A stretch of DNA of 64,000 bases, taken from Proteus vulgaris. GTDB taxonomy: Bacteria; Pseudomonadota; Gammaproteobacteria; Enterobacterales; Enterobacteriaceae. Made by a program: the position numbers and the translations under genes. Location: assembly GCA_901472505.1 (NCBI GenBank), contig LR590468.1, forward strand, positions 868,001 through 932,000, given 5' to 3'. This document shows positions 10,057 to 21,446 of the stretch, piece by piece. A model generated the notes under the pieces. It was not told the origin of the DNA and searched no databases. It saw only the letters and a list, made by a program, of their open reading frames with translations. Each line of letters begins with the position of its first letter. Position 1 is the first letter of the stretch.

Positions 10057-10683
10057 TTATGCTAACTCACCCGAAATTAAAGGAACAAATCTAACCGCTT
10101 CTATAGATTGATAGTGAAAATCATTACCTAAACGTCGGATAAACTTCAATATTTGTTGCTGTTCGCCTACAGGTATTATCATCCTGCCACCATCGGCTAA
10201 TTGCATCAATAATTGTTGTGGTACTTCTGTTGCACATGCTGTCACTATTATGGCATTAAACGGGGCTTTTGATGACCATCCTTCCCATCCATCACCATGG
10301 CGTGTAGAAATATTATGTAAATCAAGATGCTTAAAACGCCGCTTAGCTTGCCATTGCAATATTTTTATACGCTCAACAGAGCTAACATGATGAACTAAAT
10401 TTGCTAAAATGGCAGTTTGATACCCTGATCCTGTTCCAATTTCTAAAACAGAATCCGTACTTTGTAATTCTAGTAGTGTTGTCATTTTAGCAACAATATA
10501 AGGCTGTGAAATAGTTTGACCATTACCAATAGGCAAAGCCGTATTCTCATAAGCCTTATGAGAGAGCGCTTCATCAATGAAGAGCTCTCTGGGTACTTTA
10601 CTCATTGCTTCCAGCAAGCTTTCATCCTTGATGCCATGCTGTTTTAACATTGTCAGTAAGTCTTTCATTGACCGACTTAACAT
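10057..10683 (-). CDS. pcm: Protein-L-isoaspartate O-methyltransferase Pcm
   Basis: 208 residues, the same length as E. coli. It methylates L-isoaspartyl residues in damaged proteins using S-adenosylmethionine, starting their repair in the cytoplasm. The SAM-binding motif I is [15 protein letters not shown] (about residues 79-93). The substrate-loop segment [11 protein letters not shown] and the C-terminal [12 protein letters not shown] match the family. The start overlaps the end of surE by 7 bases, the usual surE-pcm coupling. No oddities. Confidence 0.97.
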   Translation of the reverse strand: MLSRSMKDLLTMLKQHGIKDESLLEAMSKVPRELFIDEALSHKAYENTALPIGNGQTISQPYIVAKMTTLLELQSTDSVLEIGTGSGYQTAILANLVHHVSSVERIKILQWQAKRRFKHLDLHNISTRHGDGWEGWSSKAPFNAIIVTACATEVPQQLLMQLADGGRMIIPVGEQQQILKFIRRLGNDFHYQSIEAVRFVPLISGELA

Positions 10684-11441
10684 GTTTTTTTGACCTCTGC
10701 TTTATTTAACCAATTTTGTAGTAAATCAAGTGCTTTGTATGCTGTTAAATCGACATGTAAGGGTGTAATCGACACATAACCTTCGTCAACAGCGGCAAAA
10801 TCTGTATCAGGGCCTACATCGTTTTTTTCGCCTGGAGGCCCAATCCAATAAAGATTATTTCCTCTAGGATCAGTGTGGGTATAAACGTGCTGTGAAGCAT
10901 GACGACTCCCACAACGTGTGATACGGAAACCTTTGATTTCATCCAGTGGAATATCTGGCACATTAATATTGAGAATATTTCCCGCTCTTAAAGGTACTTG
11001 TTGTAACATTGTCAGTACTTCACAAGTCACTTGAGCCGCTGTCTCAAAGTGTATTTCACCATCTAATGAGACAGCTATTGCTGGTAAGCCTAAAAAGCGC
11101 CCTTCTGTTGCGGCTGCCACTGTACCAGAGTAAATAACATCATCACCTAAATTAGGGCCATGGTTAATACCAGAAACAACAATATCAGGACGAGGACGCA
11201 CTAAATTATTTACACCAAGATAAACACAATCTGTTGGTGTTCCTTCAACAATAGCGATATCACCATTTTCCAGCTCTTGCTTACGTAATGGTCGGTCAAT
11301 AGTTAAAGAGTTAGAAGCAGCACTACGATTACGATCAGGTGCAACAATTTGTACATCATAACGCTGGCGTAATGCTTTAGCGAGGGTCTGTATCCCTTTC
11401 GACATCACACCATCGTCATTACTCACCAATATTTTCAGCAT
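10677..11441 (-). CDS. surE: 5'/3'-nucleotidase SurE
   Basis: 254 residues. SurE is a metal-dependent cytoplasmic phosphatase acting on nucleoside monophosphates and short polyphosphates. The metal-binding N-terminus is [11 protein letters not shown] with the paired aspartates. [11 protein letters not shown] and [12 protein letters not shown] are the other conserved active-site segments. Two adjacent ATGs exist; I use the second, which lies at better spacing from GGGAAGG. It overlaps truD upstream and pcm downstream, so truD-surE-pcm are translated as a coupled run. Confidence 0.97.
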   Translation of the reverse strand: MLKILVSNDDGVMSKGIQTLAKALRQRYDVQIVAPDRNRSAASNSLTIDRPLRKQELENGDIAIVEGTPTDCVYLGVNNLVRPRPDIVVSGINHGPNLGDDVIYSGTVAAATEGRFLGLPAIAVSLDGEIHFETAAQVTCEVLTMLQQVPLRAGNILNINVPDIPLDEIKGFRITRCGSRHASQHVYTHTDPRGNNLYWIGPPGEKNDVGPDTDFAAVDEGYVSITPLHVDLTAYKALDLLQNWLNKAEVKKTC

Positions 11442-12471
11442 CATCCTTCCCTAATAAAATTAATTCACGTACAACGCTAGTTGCAAAGCTTCCTGCGGGT
11501 AAAAAAAATGACAGAGAAACAGTAGTGTCGTCTACCCAATGCCATGACAGATTTTCTGGTAACACATTGATAGCACGTCTTGTATTGTCAACTCGCTCTT
11601 GTCGAGCCAATGACCATAATGTTTCATATTCTGCCAAATTTTCAGTTTCAAAATCCAATGCTTTTGCTTGCGTCCCTAAATCACCCTTACCCGGTAAAGG
11701 CGCAGTAATATGAACATCGTGCTCTTCATAACGAGTTTGTGTTTGCGTAATTTCAGTTTCATCCACAACAAACCAACTGCCTCGTCCATGAAGTTGCATT
11801 GCATCACCAATCATCACTTTTGAATATAAATCACATTCCAATCTTTTACTGACAAGATGATTGAACATGACACTGCGTGCTGCTGAAAGATAAAAACTGC
11901 GTTTACCACGCTCTTTAACACGAATTTCATCCATTGCCCAACGCATCGCTTGGCGTAAATTTTCACCATTACGGCCAAATCGTTGTGCACCAAAATAGTT
12001 AGGAATACCTTTAGTTTTAATTTGTGCTAATCGAGTATCGACAAAGGTACGGTCTGAAATGTTTCGCAACACCAATGTAAAGTGATTACCTTTTAGTGTT
12101 CCTATACGTAATTTACGTTGTTGACGAGTCGTTTCTAAAATTTCGCAACCGTCTAAAGCGAATTGACTAAAATCGGGCATCTCTTTGCCTGGCATACGCA
12201 GACAAAACCACTGTTCAGTAACAGCATTCTTATCTTTTAGCCCAGCATAGCTTGCCTCTCGAGGGTGAATACCCACAAATTTTGCCAGCTTTTCAGCAAC
12301 AACAACGGTGTTGCACCCTGTTTTTCTCACTTTCACCATGACATGCTCGCCTTCACCATCAAGAGTGAAACCAAGATCTTCACAGACAATAAAATCTTCA
12401 GGAATTGATTTCAATAAACCTGTTGCTTGTGGTTTTCCATGTAACCAATGGAGTTCTGGTAATTCACTCAT
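11419..12471 (-). CDS. truD: tRNA pseudouridine(13) synthase TruD
   Basis: 350 residues (E. coli 349). It converts U13 of tRNA-Glu to pseudouridine. The catalytic aspartate is D80 in [14 protein letters not shown]. The [15 protein letters not shown] motif typical of TruD follows. The C-terminus ([11 protein letters not shown]) is complete and overlaps surE. The start overlaps the ispF stop by 4 bases. Confidence 0.97.
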   Translation of the reverse strand: MSELPELHWLHGKPQATGLLKSIPEDFIVCEDLGFTLDGEGEHVMVKVRKTGCNTVVVAEKLAKFVGIHPREASYAGLKDKNAVTEQWFCLRMPGKEMPDFSQFALDGCEILETTRQQRKLRIGTLKGNHFTLVLRNISDRTFVDTRLAQIKTKGIPNYFGAQRFGRNGENLRQAMRWAMDEIRVKERGKRSFYLSAARSVMFNHLVSKRLECDLYSKVMIGDAMQLHGRGSWFVVDETEITQTQTRYEEHDVHITAPLPGKGDLGTQAKALDFETENLAEYETLWSLARQERVDNTRRAINVLPENLSWHWVDDTTVSLSFFLPAGSFATSVVRELILLGKDDAENIGE

Positions 12472-12953
12472 TCAGGTAATGACTCTTTTTTTAATAAAAC
12501 AACAGCTTCACAGGCAATACCTTCTTTTCTACCCACAAATCCAAGTTTTTCGGTTGTTGTCGCTTTCACATTGATATCATCAACATGACAATGAAGATCT
12601 TCTGCAATATTGACACGCATTTGTGGTGTATGAGGTAACATTTTTGGTGTTTGAGCAATAATTGTGACATCCAAATTACCAATTCGGTAACCTTTTGCTC
12701 TTACACGTGAAAAAGCGTCACGAAGTAGTACCCGACTATCTGCCCCTTTATATGCCAGATCAGTATCAGGGAACAATGTGCCAATGTCTCCCATTGCCAT
12801 AGCGCCTAAAATAGCATCAGTTACTGCATGTAATACGACATCGCCATCAGAGTGGGCTAACAATCCTTGCTCATAAGGAACTCTGACGCCGCCAATAATA
12901 ATAGGACCTTCACCACCGAATTTATGTACGTCATAACCGTGTCCAATTCTCAT
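12468..12953 (-). CDS. ispF: 2-C-methyl-D-erythritol 2,4-cyclodiphosphate synthase IspF
   Basis: 161 residues (E. coli 159). It is the fifth enzyme of the MEP isoprenoid pathway, releasing CMP to form the cyclodiphosphate. The zinc ligands D8 and H10 are visible in [21 protein letters not shown] and the C-terminal [10 protein letters not shown] are family hallmarks. It sits one base from ispD, the preceding pathway cytidylyltransferase. Dxr, an earlier enzyme of the same pathway, is also in this window at 61.5-62.7 kb. Confidence 0.98.
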   Translation of the reverse strand: MRIGHGYDVHKFGGEGPIIIGGVRVPYEQGLLAHSDGDVVLHAVTDAILGAMAMGDIGTLFPDTDLAYKGADSRVLLRDAFSRVRAKGYRIGNLDVTIIAQTPKMLPHTPQMRVNIAEDLHCHVDDINVKATTTEKLGFVGRKEGIACEAVVLLKKESLPE

Positions 12954-12954
12954 T

Positions 12955-13704
12955 TTATTGTGTGTTCCTTATATTGGTGATTTGGCGTGACAGAAAAAAC
13001 TCTGCAAGTGCCAAATCTTCTGGCTGAGTTACTTTGATATTATCTGCACGCCCTTTCACTAATAACGGCTCATATCCAGCAAATTCCATTGCTGATGCTT
13101 CATCAGTAATAGTCGCTTTTTGTGAGAGTGCATTTTCTATATTTTGTTTTAATAATGAGGCAGGAAAGAACTGTGGCGTTAAAGCATGCCATAATGTTGT
13201 TCTTTCTACTGTTTGTTCAATATGGTTGTCTTGTTGATGACTACGCTTCATCGTATCACGAACAGGGGTGGCGAGAATGCCACCACAAAAATGAGGATCC
13301 GAGAAATTTTCATCAATTAATTTAATAAGATGATCAAGATCGCCAAAATGTAAGCAAGGCCTTGCTGCATCGTGGACAAGCGCCCAAGTCTTTTCAGAAA
13401 AATGCTGAGTGACATACTCTAAACCCGATAATACAGAGTCTGCGCGCTCTCCGCCACCGTTAACCGTAATGATCCTTTCATCTTGCGCTAAAGGTAAAGT
13501 TTTAAAATAATGATCATCAGGGCTAATGGCCACAATAATTTGCGTTATGCGTGGGTGTTTTAATAAAGCTTTAATGGTATGTTCAAGAATAGTCAATCCA
13601 CCAATCTTCAAATATTGTTTTGGACAGATTGATTGCATTCGACTTCCGATACCAGCTGCCGGAATAACGGCAACAATAGGAAGAGTTGAGTTTGTTATAT
13701 TCAT
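12955..13704 (-). CDS. ispD: 2-C-methyl-D-erythritol 4-phosphate cytidylyltransferase IspD
   Basis: 249 residues from the ATG at 13704. A GTG at 13728 would add eight residues and is possible; neither start has a clear ribosome site. It transfers CMP to methylerythritol phosphate. The nucleotide-binding signature is [11 protein letters not shown] near the N-terminus, followed by VHDAARPCL and [20 protein letters not shown] near the C-terminus. It lies between ftsB and ispF in the standard enteric order. Confidence 0.96.
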   Translation of the reverse strand: MNITNSTLPIVAVIPAAGIGSRMQSICPKQYLKIGGLTILEHTIKALLKHPRITQIIVAISPDDHYFKTLPLAQDERIITVNGGGERADSVLSGLEYVTQHFSEKTWALVHDAARPCLHFGDLDHLIKLIDENFSDPHFCGGILATPVRDTMKRSHQQDNHIEQTVERTTLWHALTPQFFPASLLKQNIENALSQKATITDEASAMEFAGYEPLLVKGRADNIKVTQPEDLALAEFFLSRQITNIRNTQ

Positions 13705-13743
13705 TATAGTATTTGTATCAGGACACACTATTAATTCAATAAA

Positions 13744-14034
13744 TTAACGACGTGGTTGAGACTTATCATTCACAATACGGAAAAAAGTCTCATTAGGTTT
13801 AATCATCCCTAATTCACTACGAGCGCGCTCTTCTAAGGCTTCTTGCCCGCCATTGAGGTCATCAATCTCTGCAAATAGACGATCATTACGCTCTTTTAAC
13901 TGCGTATTTTGCGCCAATGCAGAGGCAACTTCTTGACTTACTTTGTTGTAATCATGGATACCATTTTTACCTAACCACAATGAGTATTGTAGCCAGCCAA
14001 GTAAAATCAGAAGTAAGACTGTTAATTTCCCCAT
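13744..14034 (-). CDS. ftsB: Cell division protein FtsB
   Basis: 96 residues (E. coli 103). The start at 14034 gives the conserved [20 protein letters not shown], a single inner-membrane helix, with GGGGGT upstream; an upstream in-frame start would add 19 unrelated residues. The periplasmic part is a coiled coil (residues about 30-65) leading to the conserved [19 protein letters not shown]. FtsB forms the FtsQLB complex that licenses septal peptidoglycan synthesis. The C-terminal tail is shorter than in E. coli. Confidence 0.95.
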   Translation of the reverse strand: MGKLTVLLLILLGWLQYSLWLGKNGIHDYNKVSQEVASALAQNTQLKERNDRLFAEIDDLNGGQEALEERARSELGMIKPNETFFRIVNDKSQPRR

Positions 14035-14366
14035 TACCACCCCCAAGATTAATGGGCTAATCATCCCACAACTCAACCACAGACGCCACAAAAGCGCTGG
14101 AATATATTACATTATTATTCCTATTCTCCTCACTATAAACGTGGGTAATTTCTGTAATATTCAGATTAAGGCTTAATTTTTTCTTATAAAGATAAGGCTC
14201 AATAAGGTTAATTGATAAATAAATCAGTTCTGGGTGAAAAGTCTTAATAATATTTTACACTCGCGTGATGATAAATGTATTTCATACAAATAACACTCTC
14301 GCGTCTCTACACATTCCCCCCTTTTATGAGGTGTTTGTGTAGAGATAATTGTATTTCACTTTAAAA
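14035..14366. other. Intergenic region ftsB-cysC with a long inverted repeat
   Basis: No gene seen in 332 bases. The main structure is a perfect 10-bp inverted repeat (TCTCTACACA at 14304-14313, complement at 14336-14345) around a C/T-rich loop, just past the cysC stop. It lacks a T-tract on the minus strand, so it is not a classical terminator. The ftsB promoter should lie in the rest. Confidence 0.4.
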
Positions 14367-14972
14367 TTAACGGTAGATATGATTTTGCTGTAGATAGGTA
14401 AGGATATGCTGAATAAGAATATTGATAGGGCGTGTGCCGTCTAAATGTAATTCAGGTTCAATAGGCTGTTCATAAGGCGAATCTATACCTGAAAACTGCT
14501 TTATTTCACCGCGTCTTGCTTTTTGATAAAGCCCTTTAGGATCCCGAGCTTCGCAAATATGAAGTGGAGTATCAACGAAGATTTCAATAAATCGACCTTG
14601 CTCAAAGCGTCCTCTAACTTTTTGTCTGTCTTCTCGATAAGGAGAGATAAATGCAGTTAAAACAATCAGCCCGGCATCTACCATTAATTTAGCCACTTCA
14701 CCAACACGGCGGATGTTTTCATGCCGATCTTCTTCGCTAAACCCAAGATCACAGCATAATCCATGACGTAAATTATCACCATCTAATAAATAGGTGCGAA
14801 TTGGCGAATCAGAGTGTTGATAAAGTGCTTGCTCTAATGCATCAGCAAGCGTGGATTTACCTGATCCTGATAGCCCAGTAAACCAAAGCACACATCCTTT
14901 GTGTGCTTGCTGTGATTCACGATCGTTTAATCCAATTGTATGAGAATGCCAGACAATATCTTCGCTTATCAT
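14367..14972 (-). CDS. cysC: Adenylylsulfate (APS) kinase CysC
   Basis: 201 residues, the same as E. coli, with the start at 14972 preceded by GGAGG. It phosphorylates APS to PAPS in sulfate assimilation. The Walker A motif is GLSGSGKST (residues 33-41). [25 protein letters not shown] and [16 protein letters not shown] are conserved APS-kinase segments. It begins 2 bases after cysN ends and is the last gene of the cysG-D-N-C run. Confidence 0.97.
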   Translation of the reverse strand: MISEDIVWHSHTIGLNDRESQQAHKGCVLWFTGLSGSGKSTLADALEQALYQHSDSPIRTYLLDGDNLRHGLCCDLGFSEEDRHENIRRVGEVAKLMVDAGLIVLTAFISPYREDRQKVRGRFEQGRFIEIFVDTPLHICEARDPKGLYQKARRGEIKQFSGIDSPYEQPIEPELHLDGTRPINILIQHILTYLQQNHIYR

Positions 14973-14974
14973 CT

Positions 14975-16426
14975 TTATTTTCCTCCAAGAAGATCTCTTG
15001 CTCCCCAATGAGGAAAATGACGACGGATAAGCTGATTAAGTTCAACTTCAAAAACATCATATTGCGTAGTCGTGTGCGTCGGAGCGTTTCGAGTTTCTCG
15101 GATAAGCCCAGCGCCTACCGTGACATTGCTTAACCTATCAATAAAAATAAGTCCGCCCATATCGGAATTTTCTTGATAATTATCAAGCACTAATGGCTCT
15201 TCAAATGAAACTTCAACACGACCAATTGCATTTAAACTTAAGTTATCTGTCACTTGTTGGGTAAGCTTATTCACATCTACTTGATAATGAATATTCTCTA
15301 TTTTTGCTCGACTCTTTTTGCCTGCAATTTTGATATCAAGTATGTGCCCTTGTACTAAAGATTGCTCTGACATCCACACCACATCCATCAATGCATGAGT
15401 GCTAATATTGGCTGTTGTATCGTTATTATCAACGATGATATCACCACGACTAATATCAATTTCATCCGTTAAAACAAGTGTAATTGCTTGTCCAGCACTC
15501 GCTTGTGTTAAATCACCATCAAAAGTAACAATACGCTTGATAGTAGAACATTGCCCTGAAGGTAATACTTTTATTTGTTGCCCTTGGTAAAGAACACCAG
15601 AAGAAATTGTGCCACTGTATCCTCTAAAATCTAGATCTGGGCGATTTACATATTGCACAGGAAAACGCAATAATTGCGTAGATGAACCTAATTTGACTGG
15701 CGCATCTTCCAAAAGTGACAGCAAGGTTTTTCCTTGATACCAAGGCATATTCAAGGAAGGTGAAACAACATTGTCACCCTCAAGTGCAGAAATGGGAACA
15801 AATTCAATGGTTAGATCAGCAGGTAGTTGATCGGCAAATTTAAGATAATCTTGTTGGATCGAATTAAAAACAGCTTGCTGGTGATCAACAAGATCCATTT
15901 TATTAATCGCTACAATCAGATGACGTATCCCTAACAAGGTGCTGATAAAACTGTGACGTCGCGTTTGCTCTTGTACGCCTTTTCGAACATCGATCAGCAG
16001 AATAGAAAGTGTACTTGTTGATGCACCTGTTGCCATATTACGGGTATATTGTGCATGTCCGGGTGTATCAGCAATAATAAACTTGCGTTTTGCCGTTGAA
16101 AAATAACGGTAAGCAACATCAATAGTGATCCCTTGCTCCCTTTCCGCAGCTAATCCATCCACCAGCAAAGCAAGATCAAGCTTTTCACCTTGCGTGCCAA
16201 TTTTTTTACTTTCAGTTTGTAATGTAGAAAGCTGATCTTCGTAGATCTGCCTTGTATCATGAAGCAAACGTCCTATTAATGTACTTTTGCCATCATCAAC
16301 GTCACCACAGGTTAAAAATCGTAATAACCCTTTGTGTTGTTGCATTTTAAGATAGCTTTCCACCCCACCCAAATGTGCAATTTCACCCGCAATAAGTTGA
16401 TTGGTTTTCACAGCTGCAAGTCCCAT
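14975..16426 (-). CDS. cysN: Sulfate adenylyltransferase subunit 1 CysN (GTPase)
   Basis: 483 residues (E. coli 475). With CysD it makes APS from sulfate and ATP, using GTP hydrolysis to drive the reaction. The GTPase motifs are GDVDDGKST (G1), DTPGH (G3) and NKMDL (G4), in an EF-Tu-like N-terminal half. Two beta-barrel domains follow and the protein ends [13 protein letters not shown], typical of CysN. There is no fused kinase domain; CysC is separate. It lies 11 bases downstream of cysD. Confidence 0.97.
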   Translation of the reverse strand: MGLAAVKTNQLIAGEIAHLGGVESYLKMQQHKGLLRFLTCGDVDDGKSTLIGRLLHDTRQIYEDQLSTLQTESKKIGTQGEKLDLALLVDGLAAEREQGITIDVAYRYFSTAKRKFIIADTPGHAQYTRNMATGASTSTLSILLIDVRKGVQEQTRRHSFISTLLGIRHLIVAINKMDLVDHQQAVFNSIQQDYLKFADQLPADLTIEFVPISALEGDNVVSPSLNMPWYQGKTLLSLLEDAPVKLGSSTQLLRFPVQYVNRPDLDFRGYSGTISSGVLYQGQQIKVLPSGQCSTIKRIVTFDGDLTQASAGQAITLVLTDEIDISRGDIIVDNNDTTANISTHALMDVVWMSEQSLVQGHILDIKIAGKKSRAKIENIHYQVDVNKLTQQVTDNLSLNAIGRVEVSFEEPLVLDNYQENSDMGGLIFIDRLSNVTVGAGLIRETRNAPTHTTTQYDVFEVELNQLIRRHFPHWGARDLLGGK

Positions 16427-16437
16427 ATATCCTCCAA

Positions 16438-17346
16438 TTAAAAGTAACCTTGGCGTTTTTTCAGTTCCATTGATGCGGACTGATCACTATCGATTAAACG
16501 CCCTTGTCGTTCACTGCTGGTGGAAATCAGCATTTCCTCAATAATGGCGGGTAGCGTTTCTGCTTGTGAGGGAATAGCTCCTGTTAATGGCCAGCATCCT
16601 AGGGTTCTAAATCGGACCTGTTGCTGAGTGATAACTTCTCCTGATTTAAGATCAATTCTGTCATCATCAACCATAATTAATGTGCCATCACGTTCAATAA
16701 CAGGCCTATTTTTTGCAAAATAGAGAGGAACAATATCGATATTTTCTAAATAGATATATTGCCAAATATCGAGTTCAGTCCAATTAGATAATGGAAATAC
16801 TCGAATGCTTTCACCTTTATTAATTTGACCGTTATAGTTTTTCCATAATTCAGGCCGTTGATTTTTCGGATCCCAACGATGAGATCTATCTCTAAACGAA
16901 TAAATACGTTCTTTGGCTCGTGACTTTTCTTCATCACGGCGAGCGCCACCAAATGCCGCATCAAAACCATATTTGTCTAAAGCTTGCTTTAACCCTTCTG
17001 TTTTCATGATATCCGTATGTTTTGCACTACCATGAATAAACGGGTTAATTCCAAGCTCTGCACCTTGTGGATTACGATAAACCTTAAGATCAAACCCATA
17101 TTCTTTAGCTGTTTTATCTCGAAATTCATACATTTCTCGAAATTTCCAACCAGTATCAACATGCAATAATGGAAACGGTAATTTAGCGGGATAAAATGCC
17201 TTACGTGCTAAATGCAACATCACCGAGGAATCTTTGCCTATTGAATAAAGCATGACGGGATTTGCAAATTCAGCGACAACTTCACGCAGGATATAAATAC
17301 TTTCTGCTTCTAATTGCTGAAGATGCGTTAACTGTGTTTCATTCAT
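16438..17346 (-). CDS. cysD: Sulfate adenylyltransferase subunit 2 CysD
   Basis: 302 residues, the E. coli length. This is the ATP-pyrophosphatase-fold catalytic subunit of ATP sulfurylase. The PP-loop is [13 protein letters not shown] (about residues 36-48). [17 protein letters not shown] and the C-terminal [20 protein letters not shown] are characteristic. It is preceded by cysG at 11 bases and followed by cysN, forming one transcript. Confidence 0.97.
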   Translation of the reverse strand: MNETQLTHLQQLEAESIYILREVVAEFANPVMLYSIGKDSSVMLHLARKAFYPAKLPFPLLHVDTGWKFREMYEFRDKTAKEYGFDLKVYRNPQGAELGINPFIHGSAKHTDIMKTEGLKQALDKYGFDAAFGGARRDEEKSRAKERIYSFRDRSHRWDPKNQRPELWKNYNGQINKGESIRVFPLSNWTELDIWQYIYLENIDIVPLYFAKNRPVIERDGTLIMVDDDRIDLKSGEVITQQQVRFRTLGCWPLTGAIPSQAETLPAIIEEMLISTSSERQGRLIDSDQSASMELKKRQGYF

Positions 17347-17357
17347 AACAACCTCGT

Positions 17358-18782
17358 TTAGGCAAAATGAACCAAAGGTGAATGGAGTGACGGTAAGGAT
17401 TGATAAGCATATCTATCACCAAACCACGCAAGTTGGTGATGTAGTGCAGCGACTTCTCCCACAATTAATAAAGCGGGAGTCGGTGCTTTTTCAGCTAACT
17501 GCGCTAATTGTGTTAGGTTTCCCGTGAAGACTTGCTGATCACGACGAGTGCCACAACTAATCACCGCGATAGGCGTTAATGGAGAACGTCCGAGTTTGAT
17601 TAAACGCTGGCTAATAAGCTCTGCTTTTGCTGTCCCCATATAAATAGCGAGAGTGTGATTAGCTTGCGCTAACGATGCCCAATCCGGTTCATTCCCATCC
17701 GTTTTACAATGCCCTGTCATAAAGGTGACACTTTGAGCATATTGTCGGTGGGTTAACGGGATCCCTGCATAGGCACTCGCTCCGCTCGCTGCAGTGATCC
17801 CCGGTACAACTTGAAAAGAGATCCCATGCGTGATAGCAACTTCAATTTCTTCACCACCACGCCCAAAAATAAAGGGATCTCCCCCTTTTAATCGAACAAC
17901 ACGTTTACCTAATTGCACATATTTCACAATCAGTGCATTTGTTTCCTCTTGAGAAACACTGTGATGTCCCGCTCTTTTGCCCACACAAATAGTGTCAGCA
18001 TCGCGTCGTACAAGCTCTAAAACCTCTGGACTCACTAAACTGTCGTAGAGCACAACTTCAGCTTGTTGAATAACCTGTAAACCGCGCAGTGTTAATAACC
18101 CTGCATCACCGGGGCCAGCCCCAACCAATGCAAGTTCGCCTTGTTGGCTCTCTTTTTGTTTCAATTGTTGTTCAAGCAAGGCTTCTGCTTGTGCTAATTG
18201 ATCGCTTGCTACTAAAGAAGCAAATTTACCGCTGAAAGCTTGCTCCCAAAAACGACAACGAGCTTGAAAAGTCTCTAAGTGCTGTTTCACTTTGTTGCGC
18301 CATTTTCCTGCTATTGTCGCCATTGCGCCTAATGAACTTGGCAATAAGGCTTCTAACTTTTCACGGATCATTCGCACTAAAACAGGTGCTTTTCCTGCCG
18401 ATGAAATGGCAATCAAAATAGGATTTCTATCGATAATGGCAGGAAAAATAAATGAGCATTGAGGTTGTGAATCCACGACATTAACAAAAATATGTCGTGC
18501 TTGTGCATCAAGATAAACTTGCTGATTAAGCACACTGTCATCCGTAGCCACAATAACCAGCATCATTCCTAATAGATGCTCAGATTGATATTTTGCTGAC
18601 ACCCATTCAATTTTGTCTTGCTGATAAGCAAGATGTAATTCATCACACAACTGAGGTGCTATCACTCTTAAACGAGCACCTGCTCTTAATAACAGCAAAG
18701 CTTTACGCGCAGCAACATGACCACCACCCACCAATAACACCGGGCGTTCTTTTAATTCAACAAATAAGGGTAGGTAATCCAT
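17358..18782 (-). CDS. cysG: Siroheme synthase CysG (multifunctional)
   Basis: 474 residues (E. coli 457). It converts uroporphyrinogen III to siroheme through methylation, NAD-dependent oxidation and iron insertion. The N-terminal dehydrogenase/ferrochelatase half has the Rossmann motif [13 protein letters not shown]. The C-terminal methyltransferase half starts [16 protein letters not shown] and contains [16 protein letters not shown] and YMGTA. In E. coli cysG lies with nirBD; here it is the first gene of the cysD-N-C unit next to cysJIH. Siroheme is the CysI cofactor, so co-localisation makes sense. Confidence 0.97.
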   Translation of the reverse strand: MDYLPLFVELKERPVLLVGGGHVAARKALLLLRAGARLRVIAPQLCDELHLAYQQDKIEWVSAKYQSEHLLGMMLVIVATDDSVLNQQVYLDAQARHIFVNVVDSQPQCSFIFPAIIDRNPILIAISSAGKAPVLVRMIREKLEALLPSSLGAMATIAGKWRNKVKQHLETFQARCRFWEQAFSGKFASLVASDQLAQAEALLEQQLKQKESQQGELALVGAGPGDAGLLTLRGLQVIQQAEVVLYDSLVSPEVLELVRRDADTICVGKRAGHHSVSQEETNALIVKYVQLGKRVVRLKGGDPFIFGRGGEEIEVAITHGISFQVVPGITAASGASAYAGIPLTHRQYAQSVTFMTGHCKTDGNEPDWASLAQANHTLAIYMGTAKAELISQRLIKLGRSPLTPIAVISCGTRRDQQVFTGNLTQLAQLAEKAPTPALLIVGEVAALHHQLAWFGDRYAYQSLPSLHSPLVHFA

Positions 18783-18987
18783 ACACGTATCTCTTCTTCA
18801 TTGTTCACTTTATAACTAACGACTATAAAAGGTGCTTTAGAGGTTATGAAATGACAAAAAGCTATGTAATGGAACAGAAAGGAATAAGGAAAAATAAAAC
18901 AATTTCAATGGGTTATTTTTTTTAAAACGACAAATAGGGCAATAGATTGAACTATTACCCTAACTATTTTATTGATAAATAATGACG
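18783..18987 (-). promoter_or_regulatory. Probable promoter region of cysG-cysD-cysN-cysC
   Basis: This 205-base AT-rich gap separates cysH from cysG and breaks the otherwise tight cys cluster. A CysB-activated promoter is expected here by analogy with cys operons. I cannot single out a confident -10/-35 pair; TTTATAGT near 18815-18822 is one candidate -10. Confidence 0.35.
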
Positions 18988-19719
18988 TTATTCGTGTAAC
19001 CCACACTCACGTTTTAAGCCAAAAAAGCGAGTCTCTTCTTCACTCATACCTTCTTCCCATTTTCGGGTTGTATGAGTATCACCTACAGAGAGATAACCTT
19101 GCTCCCATAAAGGGTGATAAGGTAAACCGTTCTCTTTAAGATATTGATAAACCTGCTTATTATCCCAATCTACTATTGGTAAAAACTTAAAGATCCCTTT
19201 TGCGATTGAAAGCACTGGCAAATGCTCACGGCTTTTAGATTGTTGTCGGCGAAGACCTGCAAACCATGTTTGAGCCTGTAATGCTTTTAACGCCCTTTCC
19301 ATCGGCTCTACTTTGTTTATCTGGTTATAACGTTCAATACCATCAATGCCTTCTAACCAAAGTTTGCCATAGCGCGCTTCTTGCCAAGATGAAGATATTT
19401 CAGCTCGATAGATATGTAAGTTAAGTTGTAACTGCTGAGTCAACGTATCAATAAATTGATAGGTTTCAGGAAACAAATAACCTGTATCGGTCAAAATCAC
19501 TGGAATATCAGGATATTGCCGAGTAATCAAATGCAAACAGACTGCCGCTTGAATACCAAAACTAGAGCTTAATACATAAGCTTTAGGCAAATGAGCTAAA
19601 GCCCAAGTAACACGTTCAATAGCACTGAGTTGCTCAAGTTGTTGATTAATTTCAGTTAACGTTTGCTGTTGTTCTTCTATCGATAATAGCCTTAGTTGAT
19701 CAAGGTGAAATAGACTCAT
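18988..19719 (-). CDS. cysH: Phosphoadenosine phosphosulfate reductase CysH
   Basis: 243 residues (E. coli 244). It reduces PAPS to sulfite with thioredoxin. The catalytic cysteine is in the C-terminal ECGLHE motif. [14 protein letters not shown] carries the nucleotide-binding loop and [11 protein letters not shown] follows. The CC...CxxC pairs of iron-sulfur APS reductases are absent, which supports PAPS use and agrees with the presence of cysC. It overlaps cysI by 4 bases. Confidence 0.97.
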   Translation of the reverse strand: MSLFHLDQLRLLSIEEQQQTLTEINQQLEQLSAIERVTWALAHLPKAYVLSSSFGIQAAVCLHLITRQYPDIPVILTDTGYLFPETYQFIDTLTQQLQLNLHIYRAEISSSWQEARYGKLWLEGIDGIERYNQINKVEPMERALKALQAQTWFAGLRRQQSKSREHLPVLSIAKGIFKFLPIVDWDNKQVYQYLKENGLPYHPLWEQGYLSVGDTHTTRKWEEGMSEEETRFFGLKRECGLHE

Positions 19720-21446
19720 ACAGCCTCCTGCACTTCATAAAAATCCACGGCAGAATTAAGTACAGGTTTAACAACATCCGTACGGATAAGGAAATCACCA
19801 AATCCTTCATTGTTATGGCGAGAAATAGCCCATTCACCAATCAATGAATCAAGTATTGCTATAATTTCTTGCGAGGTAATATTTTCACGATACATTCTAG
19901 GTATACGTGTACCTATACGATTACCGCCTAAATGTAAGTTATAACGATCGGGGGCTTTTCCCACCAGCCCAACTTCTGCCAACATAGCTCTGCCACAGCC
20001 ATTCGGGCATCCTGTTACACGAACAACAATATGCTCATCACTCACACCATGTTTTGTCATCAAACGATCAAGTGTATCCGTGAATGAAGGTAAAAAGCGC
20101 TCAGCTTCGGCCATCGCTAATGGGCAAGTTGGAAACGAAACACAGGCCATCGCATGTTCACGCAGTGGAGTCACCCTGTCATCAATCAATCCATATTGGC
20201 GAGCAATAGCTTCAATACTTGCTTTCTCACTTTCAGGTACACCTGCCACAATTAAATTTTGATTGGCAGTAAGGCGAAAATCACCTTGATGAATTTTAGC
20301 AATTTCAGCCACACCAGTTTTTAACTGAGCATCAGGTTTATCAATTAATCGGCCACTTTCAATAAATAAAGTAAGATGCCATTTATCATCAACACCTTTT
20401 AGCCACCCCATTTGATCGCCTCGATGCGTAAATTCATAAGGTCGAATAGCATCAAAAATCACGCCTGAACGACGTTCAACTTCCTTTTTAAATGTCTCGA
20501 TCCCCACACGTTCTAATGTGTATTTCGTTTTTGCATTTTTACGCTCAGTGCGATTTCCCCAATCACGTTGAGTCGTTACAATGGCTTCTGCAATTGCTAG
20601 TGTTTTCTCAATAGGAATATAACCAAATTCACTGGCTAAGCGAGGAAAGGTATTCTTATCGCCATGTGTCATCGCAAGACCGCCCCCGACCAGCACATTA
20701 AACCCAATAAGGCGTCCATTTTCAGCAATTGCAATAAAATTCATATCATTTGCATGAAGATCAACATCATTATGAGGCGGGATCACCACTGAAGTTTTAA
20801 ATTTTCGAGGCAAATAGGTTTCCCCTAAAATAGGCTCTTCATCAGTCGTCGCTATCTTTTCTTTATCTAACCAAATTTCAGCATATGCATGAGTGCGAGG
20901 TAATAAATGCTCTGATATTTTTTTTGCCCACTCATACGCTTCTTGATGCAATGAAGATTGCACTGGGTTTGAAGTACATAAGACATTACGATTAACATCA
21001 TTCGCGGTTGCCAGAGAATCAAGCCCTGTGGCAGCTAACATTTGATGAGCAGGTTTTACATTGCCCTTTAAGATGCCATGAAATTGAAAAGTTTGGCGAT
21101 TAGTAATTCGAATACTGCCATAAAGCGTATTTTCTGTCGCAAACTGATCAATGCTAAGCCACTGTTTAGGGGAGATAATGCCACCAGGTAAACGACAACG
21201 TAACATCATCGCATGACGAGGTTCTAACATTTGCTGAGCACGCTCAGCACGAATATCTCTGTCGTCTTGCTGATACATGCCATGAAAGCGGATCAGTAGA
21301 AAATTATCGCCTTCAAAGCCCCCTGTTAAACCATTTTGTAAGTCTTCTGTAATAGTGCCACGTAAAAAATGACTCTCTTTTTTCATGCGTTCACTATCAG
21401 ATAGTTTCCCTTCAACCACTAAGGGCGCTTGAGTATGTAATTTCAT
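19716..21446 (-). CDS. cysI: Sulfite reductase hemoprotein beta subunit CysI
   Basis: 576 residues (E. coli 570). It carries siroheme coupled to a [4Fe-4S] cluster and reduces sulfite to sulfide with six electrons from CysJ. The four cluster cysteines are visible in [15 protein letters not shown] and [15 protein letters not shown]. Siroheme-binding arginines lie in segments such as [12 protein letters not shown] and RLPGG. It begins directly after the cysJ stop. Confidence 0.98.
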   Translation of the reverse strand: MKLHTQAPLVVEGKLSDSERMKKESHFLRGTITEDLQNGLTGGFEGDNFLLIRFHGMYQQDDRDIRAERAQQMLEPRHAMMLRCRLPGGIISPKQWLSIDQFATENTLYGSIRITNRQTFQFHGILKGNVKPAHQMLAATGLDSLATANDVNRNVLCTSNPVQSSLHQEAYEWAKKISEHLLPRTHAYAEIWLDKEKIATTDEEPILGETYLPRKFKTSVVIPPHNDVDLHANDMNFIAIAENGRLIGFNVLVGGGLAMTHGDKNTFPRLASEFGYIPIEKTLAIAEAIVTTQRDWGNRTERKNAKTKYTLERVGIETFKKEVERRSGVIFDAIRPYEFTHRGDQMGWLKGVDDKWHLTLFIESGRLIDKPDAQLKTGVAEIAKIHQGDFRLTANQNLIVAGVPESEKASIEAIARQYGLIDDRVTPLREHAMACVSFPTCPLAMAEAERFLPSFTDTLDRLMTKHGVSDEHIVVRVTGCPNGCGRAMLAEVGLVGKAPDRYNLHLGGNRIGTRIPRMYRENITSQEIIAILDSLIGEWAISRHNNEGFGDFLIRTDVVKPVLNSAVDFYEVQEAV

